Assembly: GCA_012798435.1 (NCBI GenBank)
Contig: JAAZNF010000061.1
Location: 51,155 to 115,154, forward strand
Direction: 5' to 3'
Origin: Myxococcales bacterium
Lineage (GTDB): Bacteria > Myxococcota > B64-G9
Length of the DNA: 64,000 bases
Part shown: piece after piece, positions 8,089 through 15,719 of the stretch
Layout: every line of letters begins with the position of its first letter
How positions within the stretch are numbered: position 1 is the first letter of the stretch
Made by a program: the position numbers and the translations under genes
Notes under the pieces: model-generated
What the model was told of the DNA's origin: nothing
Database searches by the model: none
The model's input: the letters and a program-made list of their open reading frames with translations, nothing else

Positions 8089-8905
8089 GCAAAGAAGGCC
8101 AGTCCGTGACCAGCGCGTCGGTGGGCGTGCGGTCGGAGCGCGCACGCACCAGGTGCAGATAGCGCAGGATCCCGACCACCGGGAAGGGCCAGCTGAACAA
8201 GAGCTGTGTGCCGTGGAACTTGGATACCGTCATGGGCGAGACGGTGTAGAACAGGTACGACACCACCGTGGCCGCGGCGGCGATCCACTCGGCCGCGATC
8301 AGCGAACGCACCCCGTACCCGGCCAGGGCCGAACGGGTGTTGGCCGAGGAGTCGCGCATCAGGCGCAGCTCATGGTGCCGCTTGCCCAGGCCGAGGAGCG
8401 CCGCCAGCCAGAAGGTGCACAGCAGCAGAAAGGGTGAGATGACCACCTCGATGGCCAGCGCCCCGCCGACCACCCGCAGCAGGAACCCCGCGGCGATGCA
8501 GGCCACGTCGACAAAGGCCACTCTCTTCAGAAAACGCGAATACAGCAGGTTGAGCGCCAGGTAGCCCACTCCCACCGCAAGAAACGATAGAGACAGCCAC
8601 GCCGCCCACGCCAGACCCAGCACCGAAAGCAACGCGGCGAACCGCAGCGCCGAGGCGGGCCGGATGATCCCCGCGGCCACCGGGCGCTTCTGCTTGAGCG
8701 GGTGGAGCCGATCGAAGGCCGCGTCCAGCACGTCGTTCACCGCGTAGATGGCCGAGCTGAGCAGGCAGAAGGCCGCGAAGGCTTGCAGCGCGCGGAGAGA
8801 CGAACCGGCATCCAACAGCTGCTGGGCGAACACCAGCGGTCCCAGCACGAAGAGGTTTTTTACCCAGTGCCTCGGTCGCAGCAGGGCGATCCAACTCGCC
8901 ACCAT
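8036..8905 (-). CDS. UbiA-family prenyltransferase, decaprenyl-phosphate phosphoribosyltransferase-like
   Basis: 289 residues with about eight or nine membrane helices. It carries the Asp-rich motif NDVLDAAFDRLHPLKQKRP (about residues 57-75), the form typical of decaprenyl-phosphate phosphoribosyltransferases (NDxxDxxxDxxHPxKxxRP) rather than UbiA/MenA, and a second polar motif (GKRHHELRLM). It would transfer phosphoribose from PRPP to a polyprenyl phosphate in the inner membrane, giving a lipid-linked pentose donor for surface polysaccharide. No arabinosyltransferase or epimerase gene is nearby. Convergent with, and overlapping by 53 nt, the LpxH-like gene. Confidence 0.85.
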   Translation of the reverse strand: MVASWIALLRPRHWVKNLFVLGPLVFAQQLLDAGSSLRALQAFAAFCLLSSAIYAVNDVLDAAFDRLHPLKQKRPVAAGIIRPASALRFAALLSVLGLAWAAWLSLSFLAVGVGYLALNLLYSRFLKRVAFVDVACIAAGFLLRVVGGALAIEVVISPFLLLCTFWLAALLGLGKRHHELRLMRDSSANTRSALAGYGVRSLIAAEWIAAAATVVSYLFYTVSPMTVSKFHGTQLLFSWPFPVVGILRYLHLVRARSDRTPTDALVTDWPSLLNGLLWTAVVVWVLYGS

Positions 8906-8945
8906 GTTCCCCTCTATAGCCGTTTTTCCATGGTTTTACCAATAA

Positions 8946-8974
8946 TTGACTTTGCCACTGGGATGACCTATCGT
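8946..8974 (+). promoter_or_regulatory. Sigma-70-type promoter of the cupredoxin-like gene
   Basis: TTGACT, 17-nt spacer, TATCGT, ending 42 nt before the ATG at 9017, in the 111-nt divergent gap after the UbiA-family gene. Confidence 0.55.
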
Positions 8975-9016
8975 GAGCCCGATCGTTTTTCCTGCATGGT
9001 TTTTTCGAGGTGCCAC

Positions 9017-9910
9017 ATGCCTCGGACGTTCCTGCTCATCTGTCTTGCGTGCCTGCTGACCACCCCTTCCCTGGCCGGAACGGTGCGGGGGACGCTCGCG
9101 CCCCTGCCGGAGGCGAAGGCCCGGCCGACGCCACTCCGGGACTCGTGCTTCTGGAGGCTGGGCCTGCCGGCCGCGCCCGCGGTTTTGCCGCCGCTCTTGG
9201 TCCTCGAGGGCGACGCCGCGCCGGTGCCGCCCGCCGCCACGGCGGAGATCGCGCTCTCGGGTTTCGAGTTTCAACCCGCCTTCCTGGTGGTCACGGCGGG
9301 GAGCACCCTGACCATCCGCAACCACGATCCTCGTGAGTATTCTTGCGCCGCGAGCGGAGCCGCCTCGTTCCAGATCGAAAAGCTTCCTCCGGGCAGCAAC
9401 GCGGAAAAGAAAGTCACATCGGAAGGAACGGTCGAGCTGCGTTGCCACGGCTACCCGTTCATCCACGCTGTCGTGCTGGTGCTGCCCAAGGCGGTGTGGA
9501 CGACCCCGGACGCCGAGGGGAAGTTCCAGTTCGCCAACGTTCCCGCGGGCGAGTACAAGGCCCGCGCCTATCACAATGGCGCCTGGCACTTTGAAAGCTC
9601 CGTCACCGTCCCCGCCCAGGGGACGATCCAACTCGCGCTCGGAAAAGCGCCGCCGGACCGGCCGGAGAAGGCGCCAGGAGAAGGAGTCCCTCCGCCTCCG
9701 GTCCCTGAAAAGCCGAAACCTTCCCCACCCCCGGAACCCCCCGCGACAGTGAAGGCGCCGCCGCCGGAAAAGCCTCAACCGCCACCACCGGCACCGGCGC
9801 CGAAACCCAAACCGGCCGAGCCGAAACCCAAGCCGGAGAAACCCGCGCCCAAGGAACCCGAGGGTGGATTCAAGGACGTCGAACCCGAGGTCGAGGTCGA
9901 GGTGGAGTGA
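9017..9910 (+). CDS. Secreted cupredoxin-like protein with Pro-rich tail
   Basis: 297 residues. Signal peptide (MPRTFLLICLACLLTTPSLAG), then a plastocyanin/cupredoxin-like domain (about 75-155) with a CHGYPFIHA segment, where the fold usually supplies Cys and His copper ligands. A carboxypeptidase-regulatory-like beta-sandwich follows (about 155-200: DAEGKFQFANVPAGEYKARAYH). The C-terminal 90 residues are Pro/Lys/Glu-rich and end EVEVEVE. The ATG at 9017 follows GAGGTG. Copper binding is plausible, but a full His-Cys-His-Met set is not evident. Located 34 nt upstream of the sensor-like gene, probably one operon. Confidence 0.8.
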   Translation: MPRTFLLICLACLLTTPSLAGTVRGTLAPLPEAKARPTPLRDSCFWRLGLPAAPAVLPPLLVLEGDAAPVPPAATAEIALSGFEFQPAFLVVTAGSTLTIRNHDPREYSCAASGAASFQIEKLPPGSNAEKKVTSEGTVELRCHGYPFIHAVVLVLPKAVWTTPDAEGKFQFANVPAGEYKARAYHNGAWHFESSVTVPAQGTIQLALGKAPPDRPEKAPGEGVPPPPVPEKPKPSPPPEPPATVKAPPPEKPQPPPPAPAPKPKPAEPKPKPEKPAPKEPEGGFKDVEPEVEVEVE

Positions 9911-9944
9911 GGTCGGGGCGATCGGCCGCCTCCAAGGAGCCATC

Positions 9945-11894
9945 ATGGGAAAGATCAAGACCGTCGTGGTGGTGATCGTGCTCGCCGTCGCCGGCGCCGC
10001 GGGCGCCCTGTTCGGTCTCAGCGGGATGTATCAGAGCCAGGTGCAGACACTGGCCACGGTTCAGCTCGCCGGCGCAGCCGAGAACGCGCTGAACGAAATG
10101 CGGGTCCTCGCTTTCGAGCGCATCGCGCTGCTTTCCCGCGCTGCCCGGGAAACCCCGCTGGCTCCGCCGCTGGCCAAGTCACCCGCCACGACCGGCCTGA
10201 CGGATGAGGCCGCCACCACCGCTCTAGGCCCGGCACACACCGAGCTCTCGCCGGTGGCAGAAGAGCTGCTGAAGAAGTACAAGCTCTCGCGAGTGATGGT
10301 GGTTTCCGCCGAGGGCCGCTTGCTGGCGCAAGCCCCGGAGAAGGACAAGTTCGGTGAGAGCCTCAAGGGCCTGCCGGTGGTGGCCGAGTGCCTCCAGAAC
10401 GTCCCGCGCGACGGCCTGTACGAGATCGCCGGCAAGCTCACCCAGTTCGCTGCCGCTCCCGTCCTCGACGACAAGGGCAAACCGGTGGGCTGCCTGCTCG
10501 TACCGGAGGAGATCGACCTCCAGTTCCTGCAGCGCATCAACCGCCGGACGGGGATGGACACCGCCGTGATCCTGCGCCAGAGCGTGTATCTGGCCACCGG
10601 GGATTCCGCCAAGCTCGCGGACCTCGCCACCCAACCCACCGGCGAGGAGACCATCTGGTTCGGCGACGCCGGCCCGCTGCCGATGTTCGTGAAACTCGAG
10701 CGGCGCGGGTTCGCCGCCCGGACCATCCCCATCCCCGGAGGGACGGAACAACTTCGGCTCGCGGTCATCCTGCCGATCGGGCCGATGTTGCTCCCGCTCT
10801 CCGAGGCCCACAAGACCGCCCTGTTCGGCGCGGGGGCGTTGCTAGTGCTGGGCCTGCTGCTGGCGGTGTTCTTGCCCGGCGGTTCGGATCGCCAGCTCAA
10901 GCGGCTGCGCGACGACATCACGCTGATGTCGAACGGCGACGGCAGCTACGTGGTGGATCCCGTCAGCTACTCCGGCTTCGTGCGGGAGCTGGCGGCGGCC
11001 GTCTCGAACCTGGCGCCCGCTCGTGCCACGCGCCCCCCAGCGGCCCGCGCGACCCCGGCCGCCGCCCGCGAGACGTCCCCGGTCGAGGAACCTCCTCGCG
11101 TCTCGCAGAGCAGCCCGCCGCCGCTGGATTTCGAGAGCCTGCTGGGTGGCAGCACCCCGGCGCCCGCTTCGTCGCCATTGCCCGCGCCGCCCGCCGCCAG
11201 GCCCGCACCTGCGGCGCCGCCACCATCCGCGCTGGATCTGCTGGAAGAAGCGGCGCCGGCCGCGCCGCGGCCCGCCGAGCCCGCCCCGTCGCCGTTCGAT
11301 CAAGCCGGCGGCGGCCCGCGGGTGAACCTGCCGAACGACTTGGCGAACATCTTCGACGAGGGCGACGCCACGCGCGAGGTCGCTCCGGTGATCCCGCCGC
11401 TGGCCCGCCCCGAGCCCTCGCGCCCGCCGATCAAACCGGCCCCACCACCGGGTCGGCCCTCGTTCATCCCGCCCAGCCCGCCCATCACCAGCACCCCGGG
11501 AGTGCTGGACCTGAGCGAGGAGGATCAGATCACCTCCTCCGACTACCGGCCCGACTCCACCGTGATCGCCCAGGTGCCGGATGAACTGTTGCGAGTGTCC
11601 GCGACCAAGGAAGCTCCAGAGCCCCCACGGGCGCAGGTCGGCCTGCCGCGCCCTCCCATCGGTGGCGCGGCGGCTTCGGCGGAGGATGCCCATTTCCGCG
11701 AGGTCTTCGAGCAGTTCCTCAAGACCAAGAAGCAGTGCAACGAGACCCTGGCCGGTCTCACCGTGGACAAGTTCGTCGAGAAGCTACGCAAGAACGCCGC
11801 CGAGCTCAAGGCGCGCTACAACTGCCAATCGGTGCGCTTCCAGGTGTACGTCAAGGCGGGCCGGGCCGCGCTCAAGGCCACCCCGGTCAAGTGA
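9945..11894 (+). CDS. Membrane sensor-like protein with MXAN_5187-type C-terminal domain
   Basis: 649 residues. TM helix at about 5-27, a periplasmic region (about 30-285) resembling a Cache-type sensor (VSAEGRLLAQAPE, AAPVLDDKGKPVGCLLV), a second TM at about 290-312, and a HAMP-like stretch (LKRLRDDITLMSNGDG). A long Ala/Pro-rich cytosolic linker (about 345-560) leads to a compact basic C-terminal domain of about 80 residues (FREVFEQFLKTKKQCNETLAGL...VRFQVYVKAGRAALKATPVK). That last domain I recognise as the MXAN_5187-type C-terminal domain of myxobacterial proteins. No kinase, cyclase or chemoreceptor output domain is seen. AAGGAG precedes ATG 9945. A signal-input role is inferred from topology. 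Confidence 0.8.
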   Translation: MGKIKTVVVVIVLAVAGAAGALFGLSGMYQSQVQTLATVQLAGAAENALNEMRVLAFERIALLSRAARETPLAPPLAKSPATTGLTDEAATTALGPAHTELSPVAEELLKKYKLSRVMVVSAEGRLLAQAPEKDKFGESLKGLPVVAECLQNVPRDGLYEIAGKLTQFAAAPVLDDKGKPVGCLLVPEEIDLQFLQRINRRTGMDTAVILRQSVYLATGDSAKLADLATQPTGEETIWFGDAGPLPMFVKLERRGFAARTIPIPGGTEQLRLAVILPIGPMLLPLSEAHKTALFGAGALLVLGLLLAVFLPGGSDRQLKRLRDDITLMSNGDGSYVVDPVSYSGFVRELAAAVSNLAPARATRPPAARATPAAARETSPVEEPPRVSQSSPPPLDFESLLGGSTPAPASSPLPAPPAARPAPAAPPPSALDLLEEAAPAAPRPAEPAPSPFDQAGGGPRVNLPNDLANIFDEGDATREVAPVIPPLARPEPSRPPIKPAPPPGRPSFIPPSPPITSTPGVLDLSEEDQITSSDYRPDSTVIAQVPDELLRVSATKEAPEPPRAQVGLPRPPIGGAAASAEDAHFREVFEQFLKTKKQCNETLAGLTVDKFVEKLRKNAAELKARYNCQSVRFQVYVKAGRAALKATPVK

Positions 11895-12056
11895 GCGGAC
11901 GCGCTCTCATCCCAACCCGGCTCCCTCCCCCGCCTGTTGATCTCATCTCCCATACCGGGGAAGTTTCGCCACGCACCGTCTTGGCCCAGTGTGTTCCCTG
12001 GAGGGTACGACACGCCCCCTCGTGTAATTCCGTTCGCTGCGTCCGCTTTGCCGCGC

Positions 12057-12929
12057 TCAGTCGCGCCCGGCCAGGATGTCCAACTCTTCCTCGATCCGAT
12101 CGCGCAGGAGCTCGGGGGTGGGCGGCAGCAGGACCTCCTTGCCGTTCATGAAGATGGCGGGCGTCGCCTCCACGCGGTGTTTCAGCCCCTCCAGCTTCTC
12201 ATCGGCGATCCTCCCCAGGACGTCCTCGGCGGCCATGGCGGCCTGGAGGGCGCCTGCGTCCAGCCCGACCTTGGCGGCCAGCGCCAGGATGTCCGCCGGA
12301 GCCAGATCCGGTTGCAGCTCGAAGAGGCGCTCGCACAGCTCCCAGAACTTTCCCAGCTTTCCCGCCGCCACGCAGGCCTTGGAGGCCTCCACCGCGCGAG
12401 GGTGCGACTTGAGCGGGAACTGCTTGAGGTACAGGCGCACCGTCCCGCCGGACTCGCGCACCAGGCGATTGAGATCCGGGCTCACCCGCGCGCAGAAGGG
12501 ACACTGGAAGTCGGTGAACTCCACGATCACCACCGGAGCCGCCGGCGCCCCCAGCGGGGTCAGGTCGTCGAGCTTGAATTGGTGGACTTTCTCCGGGTGA
12601 GCCATCTGCCGGCGCAAAGTGAGCCACTGACCCACCTGCTCGGCCGTGGCGCCGGTGGTCACCAGGCGAAACACGTCCCGGGCCAGGCGCAGGGCGGTGG
12701 GCGACGGAGGCTCCCGGTCCAGGCAGCGGGCGATCGAGTCGGTGCAACGCCCGTAGCAGGAGGAGGACTCCAGGATCCGCTCCACCTGCGCCGCGACCTC
12801 CGGCTTGTAATCGGAGAGCTTGAGCTCGGGCAAAAGATCCCAACGCACCTTCGCCTGCGCGACGCTCGAACCCAAGGCCACTAGGAATACCAATCCCAGG
12901 ACCACGCTCCAACTTGCGCGCTTCATCAT
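12057..12929 (-). CDS. DsbA-family periplasmic thiol oxidoreductase
   Basis: 290 residues. Signal peptide (cleavage near SSVAQA-K), an N-terminal about 100-residue region with three cysteines (SSCYGRCTDSIARC), then a DsbA/thioredoxin domain with active site CPFC (143-146) and the cis-Pro region EATPAIFMNGK. Probably a thiol-disulfide exchange protein for envelope proteins; the very Cys-rich lipoprotein at 32-40 kb is a conceivable client (inference). The start codon lies only about 10 nt after the T-run of a strong terminator ending the upstream 46-residue gene, so it has no room for its own promoter (see findings). GAGGCGGGC serves as Shine-Dalgarno. Confidence 0.88.
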   Translation of the reverse strand: MMKRASWSVVLGLVFLVALGSSVAQAKVRWDLLPELKLSDYKPEVAAQVERILESSSCYGRCTDSIARCLDREPPSPTALRLARDVFRLVTTGATAEQVGQWLTLRRQMAHPEKVHQFKLDDLTPLGAPAAPVVIVEFTDFQCPFCARVSPDLNRLVRESGGTVRLYLKQFPLKSHPRAVEASKACVAAGKLGKFWELCERLFELQPDLAPADILALAAKVGLDAGALQAAMAAEDVLGRIADEKLEGLKHRVEATPAIFMNGKEVLLPPTPELLRDRIEEELDILAGRD

Positions 12930-12938
12930 GCCCGCCTC

Positions 12939-12972
12939 AAAAAAACGCGACCGGCCCCGCCGGCCGGCCGCG
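12939..12972 (-). terminator. Intrinsic terminator after the lysine-repeat gene
   Basis: On the minus strand, CGCGGCCGGCC-GGCGG-GGCCGGTCGCG forms an 11-bp stem (one G-T wobble) with a 5-nt loop, followed by seven T. It ends 9 nt before the ATG of the DsbA-like gene. Confidence 0.85.
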
Positions 12973-13033
12973 TCCGCATGTGGTCTCCGATCCAGCGACC
13001 GGAAACCGCCCGTTCAAAGAATCCTTACGCCTA

Positions 13034-13174
13034 CTACTTCTTCTTCTTGGCGACCTTCTTCTTGGCGACCTTCTTCACCTTCTTCGCCAGCTTCTTCTTG
13101 GCGACCTTCTTCACCTTCTTCGCCAGCTTCTTCTTGGCTACCTTCTTGACCTTCCTGTGCATCGCGCAGGGCAT
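13034..13174 (-). CDS. Lysine-rich histone-H1-like 46-residue repeat protein
   Basis: Too short for the ORF track. ATG at 13174 preceded by a perfect AAAGGAGGT; two tandem TAG stops at 13034 and 13031. The 46 residues begin MPCAMHRK and continue as tandem copies of VKKVAKKKLAKK (two copies plus a VKKVAKKKVAKKKK end), more than half lysine. This is the composition of H1/AlgP-type bacterial histone-like tails, so non-specific DNA or RNA binding is inferred. It has its own promoter (13224-13251) and terminator (12939-12972), so it is an independent, probably well-expressed unit. The repeats are also near-perfect 36-nt DNA repeats, so copy number may vary between strains. Confidence 0.8.
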   Translation of the reverse strand: MPCAMHRKVKKVAKKKLAKKVKKVAKKKLAKKVKKVAKKKVAKKKK

Positions 13175-13223
13175 TCTCTACCTCCTTTGGGATAGTTGCC
13201 CGTCTCAGGCTATGATGCGAACG

Positions 13224-13251
13224 ATGATACCAAAACTGATACGGCGTGCAA
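13224..13251 (-). promoter_or_regulatory. Promoter of the lysine-repeat gene
   Basis: TTGCAC, 16-nt spacer, TATCAT with an extended -10 (TGG immediately upstream), ending 49 nt before the ATG at 13174. The -35 lies just downstream of the stop of the solute-binding gene. Confidence 0.5.
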
Positions 13252-13253
13252 AA

Positions 13254-14780
13254 TTATTTTCCGTCTTTTTCGCCTGGTGATCTCAACCAACACCATGACA
13301 GGTCCAACGCCACGCCGCGAAACCGGACGTCCTCGACGTCGGCCTGCCGAGAGAAACGCAGCCCCCTCGAGATCAGCGGCTGGATGTTACGGCCGGCGTG
13401 CTTGGCGGCGATCTCGCGCAAACGCGATACACGCTCTTCTCCCGGCGGCAACTGTCGGAGCGCGCCATCGGCCTCTCGCACGGCTTCCTCTCCCCCGAGC
13501 AGGCTCAACATCTGCAACCCCTTCAACTCCTCGTCCGCACTGATCGGTAGCATCTCCACCAGGCGCAGGTCCCAGTCAGGGCCGTTCAGCGCCGCCACGT
13601 AGTCGGAGTAGTTCTTCTCCTGCACCACCAGCACCACACCGGCGCGGGCCGCGTCCGCGCGCAAGCGTGATGCGATGAGTCGCTGTGCCGTCTCCGGGTG
13701 GATCAACAGGATAGCCATGGGCGGCACCCCCCACCGCCGTACCGTCCACGCCGCGACGCGAGAGCGCACCTCCTCTCTGGCGAGGCTGGCCGCCGGCTCC
13801 TGCGGACGCCACTCCTCGCCACCATCCGGTAGCCTGGCATCAGGGACCGCCTCGGCAAGAGCGCCCCGATCCAGGAGGGCCCACGGGATGGGCCTGGCCT
13901 CCTCGGGCCAGCGCGAGGTCGGTACGGGGTTCTGATACAAGAACACCGTCCAGCACTCGGCCGCCTCAAGCGGTTCCGCCGACTGCTCGCTCGCCTGCTC
14001 GCCCGACTGCTGGCTGGCAGGCGCCTCCTCTCCCGCCGCCGGCGAACCCGGCGTCAGAAGAACGCGCTCGCGTTCGGGCGGCAGCGGCGCGCGGTAGAGC
14101 AAGCGTTCCAGGAACGGGCGGCCCCGGACGTGCCGAGAAAAGGGCCGCAGCTCGAGCGGGCTCGCCAGCGTTCGCGGGAGCATGAACGGTCCGGCCCCGG
14201 GTGGCGGTGTCGCGACCCGGCGCGCCATCCACGAAGACGGCAGCACGGCGGCGGGCAGCGCCGCCAGCGCCTGGGGGAAGTCGGGAAAGCTCCGGGTCAA
14301 GCGCACCTTGAGGGTCACGCGGTTGATCGTCTCCAGCCCACGCAGGCTGCGGATACGCCCCTGGCGGAAGTCCAGCGCGCCGTCCACCATCGAGAGCAAC
14401 CACCAGTGCGGCGAGCCGGTCTCCCTCCGGAGCAACCGCTCCCAGGACTGCACTACGTCCCGCGCGTCCAGCGGGCTCCCGTTGTGGAAGCATTCGTCGG
14501 CTCGAAGCAGAAGCGTCCACTCGCGAAAATCATCAGAGGGGCGCGCCTCGCGGGCCAGCATCGGTTCGACGCTGCCATCGGCCGCGAGCCGGACCACGGT
14601 CTCGTGGACCGAGGCGGCCAGCACGAGCTCGCTGATGGTCTCGAGCCGCGCCGGATCCAGCTCCTCCGCCGGCGGCAGCGTGACCGTCAGCTCCCCTCCG
14701 TACGGGATCGGCCGGGCGCCGCACAGGGCGAGCCACCCAGGGAGCGCCATCGCGATCCAGATGGTCCAGCGCCGCCTCAT
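13254..14780 (-). CDS. Family-5 extracellular solute-binding-like protein
   Basis: 508 residues. Signal peptide (MRRRWTIWIAMALPGWLALCGA) followed by the SBP_bac_5 plan: GGELTVTLPPAEELDP near the N-terminus, then VHETVVRLAADGSVEPMLA, WTLLLRADECFHNGSPLDARDVVQSW, and NRVTLKVRLTRSFPDFPQALA. These are the peptide/nickel-binding-protein landmarks. The C-terminal lobe is divergent and has an inserted Ser/Glu/Gln-rich linker (about 250-275). No ABC permease or ATPase is in the window, so transport is uncertain; it may be a sensor or repurposed binding protein. Last gene of the tad-FHA-PBP1A operon; 9 nt after the VCBS gene. Confidence 0.8.
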   Translation of the reverse strand: MRRRWTIWIAMALPGWLALCGARPIPYGGELTVTLPPAEELDPARLETISELVLAASVHETVVRLAADGSVEPMLAREARPSDDFREWTLLLRADECFHNGSPLDARDVVQSWERLLRRETGSPHWWLLSMVDGALDFRQGRIRSLRGLETINRVTLKVRLTRSFPDFPQALAALPAAVLPSSWMARRVATPPPGAGPFMLPRTLASPLELRPFSRHVRGRPFLERLLYRAPLPPERERVLLTPGSPAAGEEAPASQQSGEQASEQSAEPLEAAECWTVFLYQNPVPTSRWPEEARPIPWALLDRGALAEAVPDARLPDGGEEWRPQEPAASLAREEVRSRVAAWTVRRWGVPPMAILLIHPETAQRLIASRLRADAARAGVVLVVQEKNYSDYVAALNGPDWDLRLVEMLPISADEELKGLQMLSLLGGEEAVREADGALRQLPPGEERVSRLREIAAKHAGRNIQPLISRGLRFSRQADVEDVRFRGVALDLSWCWLRSPGEKDGK

Positions 14781-14789
14781 GCGATCTCC

Positions 14790-15719
14790 TCACCGCTCCA
14801 GTAGGTAGATGCGGCAGCGTTCCGCCGCCCGCTCGCAGGAGAGCAAGAGTACCCGCGCGGCCCCGCGCCGCCCTCCCTCGGCCGCCATGGCGCGGATGGA
14901 GCCCACGATGTCGCGGCTGGTCCAGGAGGATTCCGGGGTGATGTGGACCCGCACCGCGTCCGCCTGCCCGGGCCACACGGGCGCGGAGAGGACGTACTCC
15001 GGCTGACCGTCGCCGTCCAGGTCCGCCGGCGTCATCCCCACACCGCTCAGGAGCTCCGGCTCTAGCGGTTCGTCCGACTCGCCCCGGTGCAGGCGGGCCT
15101 GCCGGTCCACCCACAGCATCCACGGTGCCTCGGCTCCTTCCGGCTGGAGGCAGCGGAGATCCCAGAACGGCGAGGTGATTTCAACGGATCGGCCGTGCGG
15201 CTCGTTGATGTCGCACAGTTCCGGTGCGGGCATGAAGTAGTTGGTGCCGGGTTCGGCCTGGCCGAAGAGCACCAGCGGACGGCTCGCCATGCGGATGACG
15301 CACAACGGCACGCGCTCGATGTTGCGCACCGCGCGCAGGTCGGTCCCCGTCCAGGCGAGGACCTCCCCCGGGCGGCGGTGAAGCACCCGGTAGAATATCT
15401 CGGCTCGCCCATCCCGATTGAAGTCCTCGACCACCAGCCGGCCCCGCGCCTCCCGGGTCCGGATCCGCTCCTGCGGCAAGTGGGAGAGCCGGTAGCGAAC
15501 CGAGAGCTCCGCCTGGCTGTCCTCGAACTGATACAGCTCGACGGCGTCGAGCCGGAGCAGCACCACATCGGAGCGCCCGTCACCGGTCACGTCCCCCATT
15601 CCCACGTCCAGAACCACGCCGTCGAGTTCCAACAACCGTGTCAGGTGAAGTTCTCCGCTGGGAGCACCGGACAGGACCTGGCCCAAGGCGATCGCGCCGA
15701 GATACCTCACCAGGTTCAT
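14790..15719 (-). CDS. VCBS/FG-GAP repeat-like exported protein
   Basis: 309 residues. A weak N-terminal signal (MNLVRYLGAIALGQVLSGAPSG) is followed by beta-propeller-type Asp-rich loops: DVTGDGRSDVVLL, DFNRDGRAEIFYR, DLDGDGQPEYVLS. These are the Ca-binding FG-GAP/VCBS motifs, three clear copies. Likely extracytoplasmic and possibly carbohydrate- or protein-binding; no catalytic motif is seen. The ATG overlaps the PBP1A stop (ATGA), so the two are translationally coupled. Confidence 0.78.
   Translation of the reverse strand: MNLVRYLGAIALGQVLSGAPSGELHLTRLLELDGVVLDVGMGDVTGDGRSDVVLLRLDAVELYQFEDSQAELSVRYRLSHLPQERIRTREARGRLVVEDFNRDGRAEIFYRVLHRRPGEVLAWTGTDLRAVRNIERVPLCVIRMASRPLVLFGQAEPGTNYFMPAPELCDINEPHGRSVEITSPFWDLRCLQPEGAEAPWMLWVDRQARLHRGESDEPLEPELLSGVGMTPADLDGDGQPEYVLSAPVWPGQADAVRVHITPESSWTSRDIVGSIRAMAAEGGRRGAARVLLLSCERAAERCRIYLLER

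Noticed and set aside
8906-8945. Possible fourth leaderless start for the UbiA-family gene (TTGGTA-N18-TATAGA-N7-ATG)
   Set aside because: The -10 lacks the final T and a GAGGGGAA Shine-Dalgarno is present, so the case is ambiguous.
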